A DNA stretch of 64,000 nt from Gonocerus acuteangulatus (lineage: Eukaryota; Arthropoda; Insecta; Hemiptera; Coreidae): NCBI GenBank assembly GCA_946811695.1, contig OX328132.1:91496814-91560813 (forward strand), read 5' to 3'. Shown piece by piece: positions 23,562-35,449 of the stretch (the first letter of the stretch is position 1; every line of letters starts with the position of its first letter). Below the pieces are notes generated by a model that saw only the letters and a program-made list of their open reading frames with translations, had not been told where the DNA came from and made no database searches. The translations under genes and the position numbers were made by a program.

Positions 23562-26500
23562 TTAAACAGTTACAATGTTCATTTCAGGGTTTGGGAAAAG
23601 GAGGGAAAGGGATGATACGGATCTTTTAAGCTCTGAGCCGGAAGCAGTGCGGACTGTCACTACGCGTACAACGCCGTCACTGCCGGGATGCGTTTGAGTT
23701 ATACGGGCAAGTGGCCATTGTCCTAAAGGATTCTTCTTTTCGATGAGGACCACGATGCTTCCGACATTGAGTGAAGGATCTTCAGACTTCTTCCATTTGT
23801 ACCGTTGCTGAAGATGGTGGATGTATTCTTTGCTCCACCTTTTCCAAGTATACTGAATGCGACTGTCAATGAGCTGCCAGCGGGAGAGCATGTTGAGAGG
23901 TACGTCGCTGAGATCTTCGACGGGTGGTGCATGCATAGATGTTCCAATTAGAAAATGAGCCGGCGTGAGGATATCTAGCTCATAGGGATCATCGTTTAGA
24001 GGGCACAAAGGACGTGAATTTAGCAAAGCTTCAATTTTTGTGAAGATCGTCGCTAACTCTTCGAACGTCATTGGATGGCTACCAACAGAAGCAGGCAGTA
24101 GTTTCTTCACGGACTTAATGCCAGCCTCCCACAAGCCTCCAAAGTGTGGTGAATGAGGTGGAATGAAATGCCACTCTATACCCTTGTCGGCGAGGTGCGT
24201 TTGAATGGCAGTTGAATGTTGTGAAATGAAGGAATAGACATCCTTTAAGTAGCGGGAAGCACCGACGAAGTTTGTTCCATTGTCGGAATGTATGGCTTTT
24301 GGAAGACCCCGACGTGATATAAATCTATCCAGCGCTGCCAAGAATGAAGGCGTGGAGAGGGAAGATACTGCTTCTAAATGGAGGAGTGCTTTGGTAGAAA
24401 AGCAGACAAATAGGCATAAATATGCTTTAGATATGATAGGTTTTCGACGTAGAGAGTCTCTTACTGAGAAAGGACCGCCGAAATCAATACCTACCTGGAG
24501 AAAAGGTCTAATCATTTCAAACCTAGAGCTTGGAAGAGGAGCCATAATAGGGATTTTTGCCTTTGGTTGGCGTCGACGGCAGATTATGCAACGACGAATG
24601 AAGCCTTTTATGTATCTTGTCGCAGATGGTATCCAATATCTCTGCCGGAGAAGGTTGAGTGTAAGATTTGCACCGGCATGAAAATAATTATTATGGATCT
24701 CGCTGACTACAAGATAGGTAAGATGAGAGTAAGTTGGTAAAATTGTTGGATGACGGGCTGAGAGAGAGATGGGAGCATTGTTTAGTCTTCCGCCCACTCT
24801 AATAATACCCAGTTCGTCAAGAAATGGTTGAAGAGCTTGTAGATTAGGAGAATTTATACCTTTTGGGAAGGCAGAATTTTGGACTAACGTTATGCATTTG
24901 TTCATTGCATCGGAGATTTCCTTAGCCCTGACTGGGGATGAGAGTTGAATTTTGGCATTGTCTCCGGAGGACGTGGCTCTCGCCCGAGTTGAAAGGCGGA
25001 TAATCCTGGCGATGACATGGAGTAGAGTCCTCAGATTGCTAAAACGCAAAAGCCATTGTGGTTCAGGTGACACTGTTGACGTGCCGAGAAAAGCTGAAGT
25101 GGCTTGCAGTTTGGCATTGGAGAGCGTGATGGGCCAGTCATGAGGGTTTAATTTCAGCCAGCTTGGGCCGTACCACCAAAGATGATGGTTCTGTATTTCG
25201 GAAGGATTGATGCCTCGCGATGATATGTCGGCAGGGTTTTCCTTGGATCTTACATGCTGCCAGTCTTCAAGACGTGTTTTATCCAGAATATATGTCACTC
25301 GATTAGCTTCAAAGACGGCTAGCTGATGACTGGGTGTTCGAAGCCATGCTAAAGCAACTGCGGAATCGGTAAAAAGATACACGCGTGTTGGGCAAGGATG
25401 CGGATCGAACTTCAAGGATGCAAGCAAGATCGAAAGAAGCAAGGCCCCGCATAACTCTAAGCGTGAAATAGAATGGAACTTTATGGGGGATACCTTTGTT
25501 TTTGCCTTCACTAGCGTGACACACACCTTGCCGCTTGAAGTTTCCGTTCGCAGATAGAAAACGGCTGAATAAGCCTTTGTTGAAGCGTCACAAAATCCAA
25601 TTAAATCAACTCTATTTACACTGGAATAGGGAATGAAGCGTGGAATACATATTTGAGAAAGGTAATTCCAAGAGCCAATAAATTTGGACCAACTTTCTAT
25701 AAAATGCTGCGGAAGTGGAGTGTCCCAATCTAGTTTTAAAAACCACAACTGCTGTAGGAAGATTTTAGCAGTTAGCACAACTGGGGCCAGAAAGCCTAAA
25801 GGATCAAATATTCTTGCAATGGTTGATAAGACCGACCTCTTAGTCATGATGCTAGATGGCTCACTGATGGAGTATTTGAAGTGATCTGTGGCAGGGTCCC
25901 ATCTTAAACCAAGAACCTTGATAGAAGGTAATTCATCAGGTTGTATTGCAATCATACTGGTGCTGGGAGAAACATCCTTTGGGAGAATTTCTGGTTTGTT
26001 AGAAGCCCATTTGTCGAGCGTGAAACCACCACTAGAAAAGCATTTAATTAATTGCAAACACAATTCTTTGCCTTCTTCAACGGAGTTGGCACCTGTGACT
26101 ACGTCGTCGACAAACATGTCACGAAGTATGCATTTCGAAGCTAGAGGAAATCTATCAGCTTCTAGCGTTGCGAGTTCTCTTATTGTTCTGATAGCTTGGA
26201 ACGCGCTTGATCGGAGGCCATAGGTAACCGTATTAAGCTCATATTCTTGAATTTTTTTGTTTGGGTCGTCCCGCCAAATAATATGTTGATATATCCGTTG
26301 CTTAGGATGAATTAAGATTTGGCGGTACATTTTGACAACGTCAGTGATGATTACTACAGAATGGAATCGAAGGCGAAGCAGAATGTCGCCAACGTCTGCC
26401 TGGAGTTTAGGTCCAGAAAGTAGCTGATCGTTAATACTTGATGTGGTTGAGGTACAGGACCCATCAAATACAACCCTAATCTTCGTGTCCTTGTAAACAG

Positions 26501-28913
26501 CATGGTGAGGAATTAGATAAGAAGAAGATATAGCTGTCTTGCTCATGTGTCCCAACTCTTCATATTTGCAAAGGAAGTCAGAGTATTCGTTAAACAATGA
26601 TGGATTGTGGCGAAATTTACGCTCTAAGTGGAAGAGGCGTTTTTTGGCTTGAATTCGATTATCTCCAAGATTAGATTCGCCCTTGAATGGGAATTGGAGA
26701 ACAAAGCGACCGGATGAAGTACGAGTATAGGTGTCCTTGAAATGTTGCTCACAGTATTCATCTTCAGGGGAAACTAATGAAGCTGGACTGGGTTCTTCTA
26801 ACTGCCAAAACTGCTTAAGTTGGTTTTGTATGTCCAACTGAGAATATGCAACAAGACTGGTGTCGCTAAATGGGAAGTCAGAAGATATAGGCCCAGATAC
26901 AACGTCACCAAAAACAGTGGGGGTTAGAAAAGGTAGTCCTGCTCTCACTGGATTAGGTGCACCAGATACAATTAAGTGCCACACATCAGAACCAAGCAAT
27001 AAGTCAATATCCTTGGGGGTGCCAAACTTTGGATCAGCTAGCTTGAATGAGCTGAACGCTTCTACAATATGCTGAGGTATTGGACATAGTGGAAGAAATG
27101 AAGTAATTTGAGGAATGACGAGGGCGTTTAGTCCAAGAGATATCTCTGTGTTATGCTGAGAATGAAGCGTACATCGAACTCTACCCGAGATAGGAATAGA
27201 TATATTGTTGCCTAATCCGTGGATTTTCTGAAAGGTTTCATGAATTGGAAGTTTCAATTGTCGAGCACATTTCATGGTGATAAAAGAGCGTGTGCTTCCT
27301 GAGTCAAGTAAAGCTCGAAAAGAGTGCAACCTTTTATTACTATCCTCAACAAGTACAATAGCGGTTCCTAGCAGGACCTGGTCAGTGGGTGACACGTAGG
27401 AACTATAGCACAGGTTTTTCGAGTGGTCCTGAAGGTGTAGGGCTTGCCCTAAATTGGTCGAAGGATGAGCTGGTGGAGGTTTATTTTGAGAATTGAAATC
27501 GTGCAAAAGAGAATGATGGCGCTCTTTACAATATCTGCATGTGTTTTTGGAATGACAGACCTTGGTTGAATGTGATGACCTCAGGCAATTGTGGCAACCC
27601 TTCCATTTTGAGGTAAAGTTCTTTCGCTCGATAATATCAAGTTGAGCGAATTTGTGACAATACAGAAGATTGTGTTGACCTTGACAGAAAGGACATGGTG
27701 CAGAAGGTTTTTCCGAGGCTTCTACTGGAGGTGAAGATGCACGTGTAGGAGATGATCGACTAGCTGGAGTCACAGCCTTAGACAACGAAACGTTGGCCCT
27801 ATTAGAATGGTTTAAGGGAGTCTTGGAAAAACGACTTGACGAGCCAGAGTTTTCTCCGCTAGATAACATAGCAAGATCGTAACGACGAGATGATTTTGAT
27901 GGAAAACGTTGGTTGGATCGTTTCTGATTTTCTGAAGAAGCATGAGAATGCTGAAAGCTTGAACTTTCGTCACTAGACAGCCGAAGCGCAAGGTAACCAT
28001 TTCGAATAAATTTTATTAAATCTTCAGTTGAAGGGAATTCTTTTCCTAGCTGATCTAGCTCGAATTTCTGACGTGTAGTAGAGTCTAAAGTTCTGAGTGC
28101 AAGGAAGGATAATATCATATCATCAGGATTATCAAGACCTAGAGCCTTGAACGATGCTATACTGTCTGAAACGTTAGTAGTAAATCCCAATAAATTTGAT
28201 AAGGGACTAGAATTTTTATTAAATCTAAAATTGAGAATTCTTTCGAGATAAAAATTAGCTATGACTCTCTTATTATCATAAGCATTGTTCAAAGCCTCCC
28301 AAGCTAAGGGATAGTTGTCATCGGTTATTTTAAAATGAGAAACTAGCGCTAAGGCCTCTCCTGATAAACAAGATAATAGATGGTGGAATTTTTCAACAGA
28401 TTTTAAGGACGGGTCAGAGTCCATTAAGCTAAGGAATGTATCCCTGAAAAATCCCCAAGATTGAATATGACCTGAAAATACTGGAGGTTTGATGGTCGGT
28501 AATGAAGATTTAGCTCTGGCTTCACTAAAGGAAGTGGTATTAGCTGTTGTATCCTTAGTCGCAAGTGTTTCTTTCTCGATCTCGAGTTTTAAAGCCTCAG
28601 CGTTGTGAATGATATCGAAGAGACTAGTTCTTTGTGCGGCCTCGACGTCGGTAGGAAACCCGCTAGGATCACAGGATTTTACAAAGCAAGCTTCTAACTT
28701 GTCCCAATTGGCATTGAATTCGGATACGAGTGCTTGGGCAAAGGACAATTTTATCAAAAACAAACACTTTTTAGTACCATCCGTTTTTAATTGTTCAGTA
28801 AGCTCTCCGAGGGGAGTAATATCCTCAAAGAGTCTCTTAATCCTCTTTTTATAAATGTTTATATTGGCCAACATTTCCTCACTTTTGGGTGGGGGAAGAA
28901 CTGGTGGAGCCAT
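23562..28913 (-). CDS. BEL/Pao retrotransposon Gag-Pol polyprotein (intact)
   Basis: A single uninterrupted frame of 1783 codons encodes a complete BEL/Pao-type Gag-Pol. Seen in order: a Gag-like N-terminal region; cysteine/histidine nucleocapsid knuckles at about residues 407-470; an aspartic protease with DSG at about 537-539; a reverse transcriptase with VFDGSC near 815 and the catalytic FVDD box near 934; RNase H acidic residues in CDAST (about 1108), RLELCGA (about 1151) and TDSAVA (about 1182); and an integrase with an HHCC zinc site (about H1407, H1412, C1442, C1445) and a D,D-E triad (GIDFGG about 1475, HSDNGTNF about 1542, GLWEAG about 1593). Gag and Pol share one frame, as is common in this superfamily. 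The start ATG at 28913 lies about 260 bp inside the 5' LTR. No env-like ORF follows. No stop or frameshift is seen, so the copy may be autonomous. Confidence 0.95.
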   Translation of the reverse strand: MAPPVLPPPKSEEMLANINIYKKRIKRLFEDITPLGELTEQLKTDGTKKCLFLIKLSFAQALVSEFNANWDKLEACFVKSCDPSGFPTDVEAAQRTSLFDIIHNAEALKLEIEKETLATKDTTANTTSFSEARAKSSLPTIKPPVFSGHIQSWGFFRDTFLSLMDSDPSLKSVEKFHHLLSCLSGEALALVSHFKITDDNYPLAWEALNNAYDNKRVIANFYLERILNFRFNKNSSPLSNLLGFTTNVSDSIASFKALGLDNPDDMILSFLALRTLDSTTRQKFELDQLGKEFPSTEDLIKFIRNGYLALRLSSDESSSFQHSHASSENQKRSNQRFPSKSSRRYDLAMLSSGENSGSSSRFSKTPLNHSNRANVSLSKAVTPASRSSPTRASSPPVEASEKPSAPCPFCQGQHNLLYCHKFAQLDIIERKNFTSKWKGCHNCLRSSHSTKVCHSKNTCRYCKERHHSLLHDFNSQNKPPPAHPSTNLGQALHLQDHSKNLCYSSYVSPTDQVLLGTAIVLVEDSNKRLHSFRALLDSGSTRSFITMKCARQLKLPIHETFQKIHGLGNNISIPISGRVRCTLHSQHNTEISLGLNALVIPQITSFLPLCPIPQHIVEAFSSFKLADPKFGTPKDIDLLLGSDVWHLIVSGAPNPVRAGLPFLTPTVFGDVVSGPISSDFPFSDTSLVAYSQLDIQNQLKQFWQLEEPSPASLVSPEDEYCEQHFKDTYTRTSSGRFVLQFPFKGESNLGDNRIQAKKRLFHLERKFRHNPSLFNEYSDFLCKYEELGHMSKTAISSSYLIPHHAVYKDTKIRVVFDGSCTSTTSSINDQLLSGPKLQADVGDILLRLRFHSVVIITDVVKMYRQILIHPKQRIYQHIIWRDDPNKKIQEYELNTVTYGLRSSAFQAIRTIRELATLEADRFPLASKCILRDMFVDDVVTGANSVEEGKELCLQLIKCFSSGGFTLDKWASNKPEILPKDVSPSTSMIAIQPDELPSIKVLGLRWDPATDHFKYSISEPSSIMTKRSVLSTIARIFDPLGFLAPVVLTAKIFLQQLWFLKLDWDTPLPQHFIESWSKFIGSWNYLSQICIPRFIPYSSVNRVDLIGFCDASTKAYSAVFYLRTETSSGKVCVTLVKAKTKVSPIKFHSISRLELCGALLLSILLASLKFDPHPCPTRVYLFTDSAVALAWLRTPSHQLAVFEANRVTYILDKTRLEDWQHVRSKENPADISSRGINPSEIQNHHLWWYGPSWLKLNPHDWPITLSNAKLQATSAFLGTSTVSPEPQWLLRFSNLRTLLHVIARIIRLSTRARATSSGDNAKIQLSSPVRAKEISDAMNKCITLVQNSAFPKGINSPNLQALQPFLDELGIIRVGGRLNNAPISLSARHPTILPTYSHLTYLVVSEIHNNYFHAGANLTLNLLRQRYWIPSATRYIKGFIRRCIICRRRQPKAKIPIMAPLPSSRFEMIRPFLQVGIDFGGPFSVRDSLRRKPIISKAYLCLFVCFSTKALLHLEAVSSLSTPSFLAALDRFISRRGLPKAIHSDNGTNFVGASRYLKDVYSFISQHSTAIQTHLADKGIEWHFIPPHSPHFGGLWEAGIKSVKKLLPASVGSHPMTFEELATIFTKIEALLNSRPLCPLNDDPYELDILTPAHFLIGTSMHAPPVEDLSDVPLNMLSRWQLIDSRIQYTWKRWSKEYIHHLQQRYKWKKSEDPSLNVGSIVVLIEKKNPLGQWPLARITQTHPGSDGVVRVVTVRTASGSELKRSVSSLSLLFPNPEMNIVTV

Positions 28914-29151
28914 ATTTGAAAAGGATATTTATAAAATAACTGAAAATAAAAGGAAATGATATGAGGATTAAATGAGGAAAAAATATGAGGATTGAGAAAA
29001 TAAATAGAAAAGAAATTGGTAGGAAAACGCCTGAAAAGAAATGTAAGAAAAATAGAAATATATATAGAAGAAAAATACTAAAATTAAAAATATATGTTTA
29101 TATGATAATAGTAATTTGTTTAAAAAATAGGCGGTATGCTGGTTACAAATT

Positions 29152-29169
29152 ATCTTGGCCGGAGGACCA
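29152..29169 (-). promoter_or_regulatory. Primer-binding site of the BEL/Pao element
   Basis: Two bases inside the 5' LTR the - strand reads TGGTCCTCCGGCCAAGAT, the TGG-initial sequence expected to pair with a tRNA 3' CCA end. The matching tRNA would end GGCCGGAGGACCA; I did not assign the tRNA species. Confidence 0.75.
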
Positions 29170-29171
29170 TA

Positions 29172-30023
29172 TGTTAATGCTCAGCACCAAATTGCTAGTG
29201 AAATGTATATATATAGAAAAGGTTGATGAGAAAATGGAGCTGAACATATAGGTGCCTATTATTGAGGCTAAATGAAAAACTATATAGAATGAGAGAAAAA
29301 GAAATTGAATTATTTATTTGAAATTATAAGAAAAAAATATCTCCTTATGGAGCAGACACTGGTTAGTATGTTAGATTTGAAAAATAAGAAAAAAAATATT
29401 AAACTTCTGTGCGAATGAAAATAATAGAAATATAAGCATGTACAAAACAGCTGATGATCGGGCGAATAGTGGCCGCTGAGATTAAAAAAGGATTATAGTC
29501 TCGCTTATCTGGTTGATGCTGCGTCTCCCCTGTAGCCGCTGACGCCAGGTTGAAAATCGGAGCTTGGCGGGGCTTCGAAGAAGTTGTACCTCCAGAGAAT
29601 GGATGCAGGCAGCCTGCGGTAAGGTGCTCACAATGGCCTCAAGTACGTGCTGTTCCTCAGGGACGTAAGGCTGAACTTCTCCTAAGGGAGTCGAGGCTGT
29701 ACTCTTACGGGAGTCAAGGCTGTACTGGCTTAGGGCGGGCAACTCGCAAATCCGCGCCTTTGCTGTCCTGGGCCCGTAAAGTGCTGCCCTCATTAGAATA
29801 TTGCACCGGGAGGTGGCGGACTCTCTAGGCTCGAGGGTAAACCAGCCGTCCTATCGGAGAGATAAGGGCAATCCCGAAGAGGATTAAGATCGTCTGATAA
29901 CCGTCTCCGGGCTTGTATCTCAGCTGCCAGGCTATTCCCCTATAACTAGGCGCTAAGATATTTGCGATACAACAATTGAATAAAATGTACTAAATAATTT
30001 ATAACTTATACTACTTGGTCTCT

Positions 30024-30027
<4 letters not shown>
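29172..30027 (-). repeat. 5' LTR of the BEL/Pao element
   Basis: This 856-bp terminal repeat begins TGTTAGAG and ends ATTAACA in element orientation. It differs from the other LTR at only one base that I could find (G in the stretch GAATGAGAG, T in the partner near 22738). The outer flank is a TA microsatellite. Because the element lies on the - strand, this right-hand copy is the upstream, promoter-bearing LTR. Two small open frames inside are identical in both LTRs and are probably incidental. Confidence 0.93.
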
Positions 30028-30071
<44 letters not shown>

Positions 30072-31310
30072 TTGTATATATGCTTGTCTGTTAACGCTCT
30101 AGCAAGCTCAAAAATAGCCCCATGTTGATCACATTTGGTACAAAAATCTGTCTTATAATTTGAAAGGTCAAGTTCGTTAACCAGCAGAATCCGCCCAAGG
30201 TAAAGTAGTGTTTGGGGCGAAATTCGCGCAAAAAAAATAGTAACGCTTACGTTTTTGAGTTTATATGCTTGCAGGTACTTGTTTTATATGTTCCTTAACA
30301 TAAGAAAACGAATGAAACCATTTTTAAGGCGATATCTGTAACCGTTTCTGAGAAAAGTGGAATCAATATTTTTGTAAGTCATTATTTTTTGTGACTACTT
30401 AGAATCGCGGGTTTCAATTGAAATATTTTCTGCATCTTGGAAATTAATCCCAACTAAGATTTTTAAATTTTGCTTATATTTGGAGTTAAGGAAGTATGCG
30501 AAAAAAATTATTTTATTAATAGACATGAAAAGTTTTCGGATCTTCATACATTTTTCGTAAATATCTCGATAACGGTTGGGAAATCGTGGTAAGTGGATGG
30601 TGACCATTCGAATGCTTACTAAATTCTCTACAAAAAAGGTTCCGAAGCAATATTCGATAGGGCAACGTCAATCAGAGATATAAGCGCTTAAAACTTAAAA
30701 AGTGTTTGTTTTGTTGATTTGAAAGGGGTTTTCTCTTTGTTTATCTCTCTTTTTAATTGGTTGTTTCTTGTTTTAAATTGCATTCATCAGTAAAATTAGT
30801 AATGTAGTAAAATAAGCTATGAAACGGTGAAAGGTATTCGTAATAAGTTTGGAGTGGCTGTGGTAATCATGATGGCAGTGGCTAATCATGATGACGTAGT
30901 TTGTTTTGAATTCTCCTATCTATATAACCTTCCTCATAGCCTCCAACTGAAGTTATCGTTAGTTCTTATTTTAAAGAAAGACATAACCCACGACAGAATG
31001 GAATTTTATTCGCCGTGAAGCACATATTTACAGTTGATTATAACAGTAAAACGAATTTGCCAGCAAAACAAGATACTTAAAATGACAACGAATTTTTGGT
31101 TGTTTAGAATAGAGCCTTCTCAGCAGTAGTCAAACAGTAAGTACGTTTTCAGTACATAATTGTATTGACTTATACAGATTAAGAATTATCCGCTTCTGTG
31201 TAAGTTGGCTACTGTCAGTTTCCTGTGATTTGTGATGCTAATCTATTCCATTTCTTCGAGATGTACGTAACCGCGCTAAGATGATGCAATTCCTGCGAGT
31301 CGGACTTTTT
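30028..31310 (+). mobile_element. Helentron-like element copy B, right part
   Basis: It resumes with the TA microsatellite, TGCTTGTCTGTT and the conserved interior (GCGAAATTCGCGCAAAAAAA, CGTAACGCTTACGTTTTTG-like) and ends at AACCGCGCTAAGATGATGCA followed by GAGTCGGACTTTTT. With 22402-22614 it makes a 1.5-kb copy interrupted by BEL/Pao. Confidence 0.75.
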
Positions 31311-31419
31311 CAAATACCCAAACGACAGAGTTTATAATCCAAAATAAACCAAAAGATATATTCAAAAAATTCTGGCCAAAGTCACTATCCCAGGCGGATG
31401 AAGTCGCGGGTATAGCTAG
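31311..31419 (+). repeat. Helitron-like 3' fragment
   Basis: AAATACCCAAACGACAG opens it; it closes with AAGTCGCGGGTATAGCTAG followed by T, a Helitron-like CTAG end. The first part recurs, inverted, at 15280-15325. Confidence 0.4.
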
Positions 31420-32149
31420 TTTAAAATAAATACTGAGAAAGCATATTATTAATTATCATTGAAAATTATAGAATGATTCTCAAACGGTCTTTGTTAATTA
31501 GCAAAGCAAACCCCTTAGAAGCACTTATGGTGGAAACAGGTAAAGGAACTTGTCAATACAACCGCTACACAAGTCAGTTTAATAATAATAGAAGCCATTA
31601 AAATAATCAAATAATCAATGAATCCCTATGGTGATGGCTGATTTAAATATTAAACCCTGGATTGGATACTCAGCAACCTTACTTGACAATCACCTTAGTC
31701 CTGGATAGGCCTGCTGAGAAAGCTGCTGAAATTCTTGGTTGGCGGAAACATCAGTGATATTCGCATTTAATTGATAAATACATATGATACCCCATAATAT
31801 TCAGTTAATTGGAATTGAGTCTGTATCAGTGCTATTCGCTGTTGCTATGAGAGTGTGAGATTTAAAGCGACTACGGTAAACCGAATTTAACTAGCGAGGG
31901 AAGTATGTTTGGATAATGGAGGAGGAGCATGGAGCTATAGTGTTTACTATAGGATTCGTGAGATAATTGTTTAATATAGATTATGTAAATAGCTTAAATA
32001 GACTCGTGACCAATTTACCCATCCAATTCAGTGTCAAAGAGCGATGAGATTCGCGGCCTACTTCTAAATACATATGATCATACTTGATTCAATTATTATT
32101 AGTAGTTTCATATTGTTTAAGAGTACTTAATTTAATTATGAAGGAAAAT

Positions 32150-32313
32150 TTTAGCATGGAGTGAAAGTGTTTTGCCTTCGAACAATGTGTCTTGCCGGTC
32201 ATATGGTACGGATGCCAGGTACAGATGAGATGGGCCGATTATATGCGGAATAGGGTGCCGAGTATATGAGGACTGCCAGGGACAGGACCAGGTGGAAAGA
32301 GATCTGGAAGAAG
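32150..32313 (-). pseudogene. RTE-type LINE relic, interrupted by a Helentron-like element
   Basis: Read on the + strand despite the listed strand being uncertain: CFAFEQCVLPVIWYGCQVQ and, in another frame, MRTARDRTRWKEIWKK resemble the end of RTE-clade ORF2. Frameshifts and a stop lie between. The Helentron-like copy C begins right after WKK. Confidence 0.45.
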
Positions 32314-33728
32314 GAAAAGTCCGATTCGCAGGAACTGCGTCATCTTAGCGCGGTTCCGTTCTTATCTCTAGTGTTTATGAAGGCATAGAATAGAAACAGT
32401 TATTACTTTGATTAGATCAATAGCGAAACAGCTATCCAAATGAAATCTCAAACAAACCAGTCTTGAAAGGTCTTGATTTACAATCTTACCTGTATGGGTC
32501 AGCTATACCATAAGTCGGGCAGAAAGGCCTCCGCTCAGAGGCATTTGGAAAGCCTTGGGATCTCTCTCTTTGAACGCTACATTTCTAACAATAAATTGAT
32601 CTTCTTATTTTACTTAATCTGTTTTATTGTCAAATACATTATCTGACTATAAGCAATTTAAAAATAACAAGGAATAAAACAGACAAAAAGAACAGTTCGA
32701 ATAAGCGAAATCAATTACTTTAAAGTTTTAAGCACTTATTTCTCCGATTGACATCGCCTAATCAAAACTTTCATCAGAACCATTTTTTTAGAGCATTTAG
32801 TGAGCTTTCTAATGGTCATCTTCCGTTTCCCAAGATTCTCAACCTTTTTCGAGATATTAAGGAAAGTATACAAAGTTACCAAAACTTTTTATGTCTGTTA
32901 ATAAAATATTTTATTCTAACCCTTCCTAAACTCCAAACGCAACAAAAATTTCAACATATTAGTTTTAATGAATGTAGAACATGCAGAAAATGTTTCAACT
33001 CAATCCCATGTAGAATCATTTCGCTTATTCGAACTGTTCATTTTCTCTTTGATTTTGGTACTTAGAATAGTACCAAAATCAAAGAGAAAAAGAACAGTTC
33101 GAATAAGCGAAATCAATTACTTTAAAGGTTTATGCACTTATTTCTCCGATTGACATCGCCTAATCAAAACTTTCTTTAGAACCATTTTTGTAGAGCATTT
33201 AGTGACCTTTCTAATGGTCATCTTCCGTTTCCCAAGATTCTCAACATTTTTCGAGATATTAAGGAAAGTATACAAAGTTACCAAAACTTTTCATGTCTGT
33301 TCATAAAATATTTTATTCTAACCCTTCCTTAACTCCAAACGTAACATAACTTTCAACATATTAGTTTTAATAAAATTAGAACATGCAGATAATGTTTCAA
33401 CTGAATCCCGTGATTCTAAGTACCCAAACCAAAAACGGAATTCAAAAACTATTTTTCCAATTTTCTCGAAAACGGTTAAAGCTATCGCCTTGAAAATGGT
33501 TTCATTCGTTTTCCTAGCCCAAGAAGCCTTTAAAACGAGTACTTACAAGCATATGAACTCAAAAACGTAAGCGTTACGATTTTTTTTGCGCGAATTTCGC
33601 CCCAAACGTCATCTTCCAGTGGGCGGATTTTGCTGGTTAACGAACTTGACCTTTAAATTGGACGACGGATTTTTGATCCAAATTTCATCAAAATCGGACC
33701 ATCAGGGAAGCCAGAAATGAGCGAACAG

Positions 33729-33768
<40 letters not shown>

Positions 33769-33793
33769 TAATATATACATATATTATTAATTA

Positions 33794-33856
<63 letters not shown>

Positions 33857-33986
33857 AATTTGAACCACCGTTACTTTCGGGTTCTGAAACGCGAAATTTT
33901 CTAGTCGGCACTTCCGGATTGTTTCATTGTATCAACCCTATAAGCGGGGTTCCTCCCTATGGGGAAGGGAGGAACCGCGCTAAAAA
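32314..33986 (-). mobile_element. Helentron-like element copy C, with internal duplication
   Basis: On the - strand the head is at 33986 (TTTTTAGCGCGGTTCCTCCC) and the tail at 32314. The TA microsatellite is at 33731-33856. An interior block of about 395 bp is tandemly duplicated (32690-33085 and 33086-33420), with a foldback at the junction (33015-33110). The tail lies inside an RTE LINE relic. Confidence 0.72.
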
Positions 33987-34308
33987 GGAAGGCACAGCGG
34001 ACTCCAATTCCCGATAGGACTAGTGACTGTCGGAAGTCAGACTTTCACCCCGGAAATCCGGGAGGCCCTACAGAAGTCGTTACTTCAGATGTATTTACGA
34101 ATCTAAAACAGACTTATTATATTTTTATTTATTTAGTAAATGCGAAATTATTTATTTATTAACCAATTTTATTTATTTAATTATCTATTATGACTATTCT
34201 GTTAATAAAGGCTATATTAATTCATAATTAAATAAATATTTCGATTTTCTCGCCATGCAGTATGCTCCTTTTACCTCTTTTAGTACTGGACGCTATTGTA
34301 AAAAATAT

Positions 34309-35449
34309 CTGACTCCTCGGAACTGCGCCATCTTAGCGCTCTTCCCTTCTTATCCCTAGTATCATCTGGAAAGCTGAAAAAGGTAAACTCGCTAATAAGC
34401 TTACTGATTAGTTTATAGGTTCTTTGCTGGTTATCTATTACTACTTGACTCGTTATCTACTGTTATAATTCATAATAGATAATGGCAAGCAATATTTATT
34501 AATAAAAAGGTTAATATGATCAAAATCAATTCTCTCAAATACGAAAAAAGTTATTAAGCATTAAAGTTAACTGTTTTGCAGGTTATGAAGGATTATATAA
34601 ACAATGATATTTGTAAACACACATATTTTATTCCTTTTCTCTCTCTCTTTTTGGATATTTTACATTTATTTAGCATTATGTGCATACTTGCTATGCGTTT
34701 CCGCTCGCTACGCTCGCTCAAGAAGATATCAAAACTCTAGTCAATCCAACTCGCTAAAATCAATAGAATTCTATTAATTTTAGCCACTCTAGTCTATCCA
34801 ACTCGCTAAAATTAATAGAATTCTATTAATTTTTCCGAGTAAAAAACTAATCGCTTTTTCTTTGTTAGGAACTAATTGTAAAAGACCCATTTTTTCTCAC
34901 TAACATAAGCAGAGCTTTTTCATAAACATAAGCTAATTCACTGTTGAAGGTTACTTTACTCCCAGCAAGAACCAATACAATTGGCCATCGGAATCCTCCA
35001 ATAGGAAAGCAAAGGAGTTATGCGCATCACTGATACAATCACTACTGCTACTTCAAAAGTAACTGGATGTGGTCTTCTCAAAAAGACCCCCAAAAAAACA
35101 GCTTATTAAAAATTAAGGCCAACAGACTCTAAAAAACGTCCAAAGAACGAAACCGAGTATTTAGGCACCTGTGAAATCGTTCCATTGAAAATCATTTTAT
35201 AACCTCTTTTGTAGAGGACTTAGTATGCTCTCGAGTGGTCACCTTCCACATACCAAGATTTCCAAACGTTTTTCGAGGTTGATTGGAACAATATCAACCA
35301 TTTTAAAACTTCCTTCCTAGTTTTCACCGACTGAGCAGGACAGGAGCTATGAAACGTCAATATTTGTTGTCAGAACATTCGGATTGCATCAATAGGTTGG
35401 ATGTTGTAAGCTGGTTTTCCTCCCTTTTGGATGGAATCAAGCTAAAAAA
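34309..35449 (-). mobile_element. Degenerate Helentron-like element copy
   Basis: A tail-like block (GGAACTGCGCCATCTTAGCG) lies at 34319 and a decayed head (TTTTTTAGCTTGATTCCATC on the - strand) ends at 35449. The interior is strongly diverged and has lost the TA microsatellite. An imperfect 59-bp direct repeat with CCAACTCGCTAAAAT lies at about 34727-34845. Confidence 0.5.

Larger units (their letters stand above)
22615..30027 (-). mobile_element. Complete BEL/Pao LTR retrotransposon (7.4 kb)
   Basis: The element is complete: 5' LTR, primer-binding site, one intact gag-pol frame, polypurine tract and 3' LTR, all on the - strand. It sits inside the TA microsatellite of a HINE/Helentron-like copy whose left part ends at 22614 and whose right part resumes at 30028. 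Near-identical LTRs and an intact polyprotein suggest a young copy. Confidence 0.93.

Noticed and set aside
22615..30027. Endogenous retrovirus
   Set aside because: Pol order and motifs are BEL/Pao, and there is no envelope-like ORF after pol.
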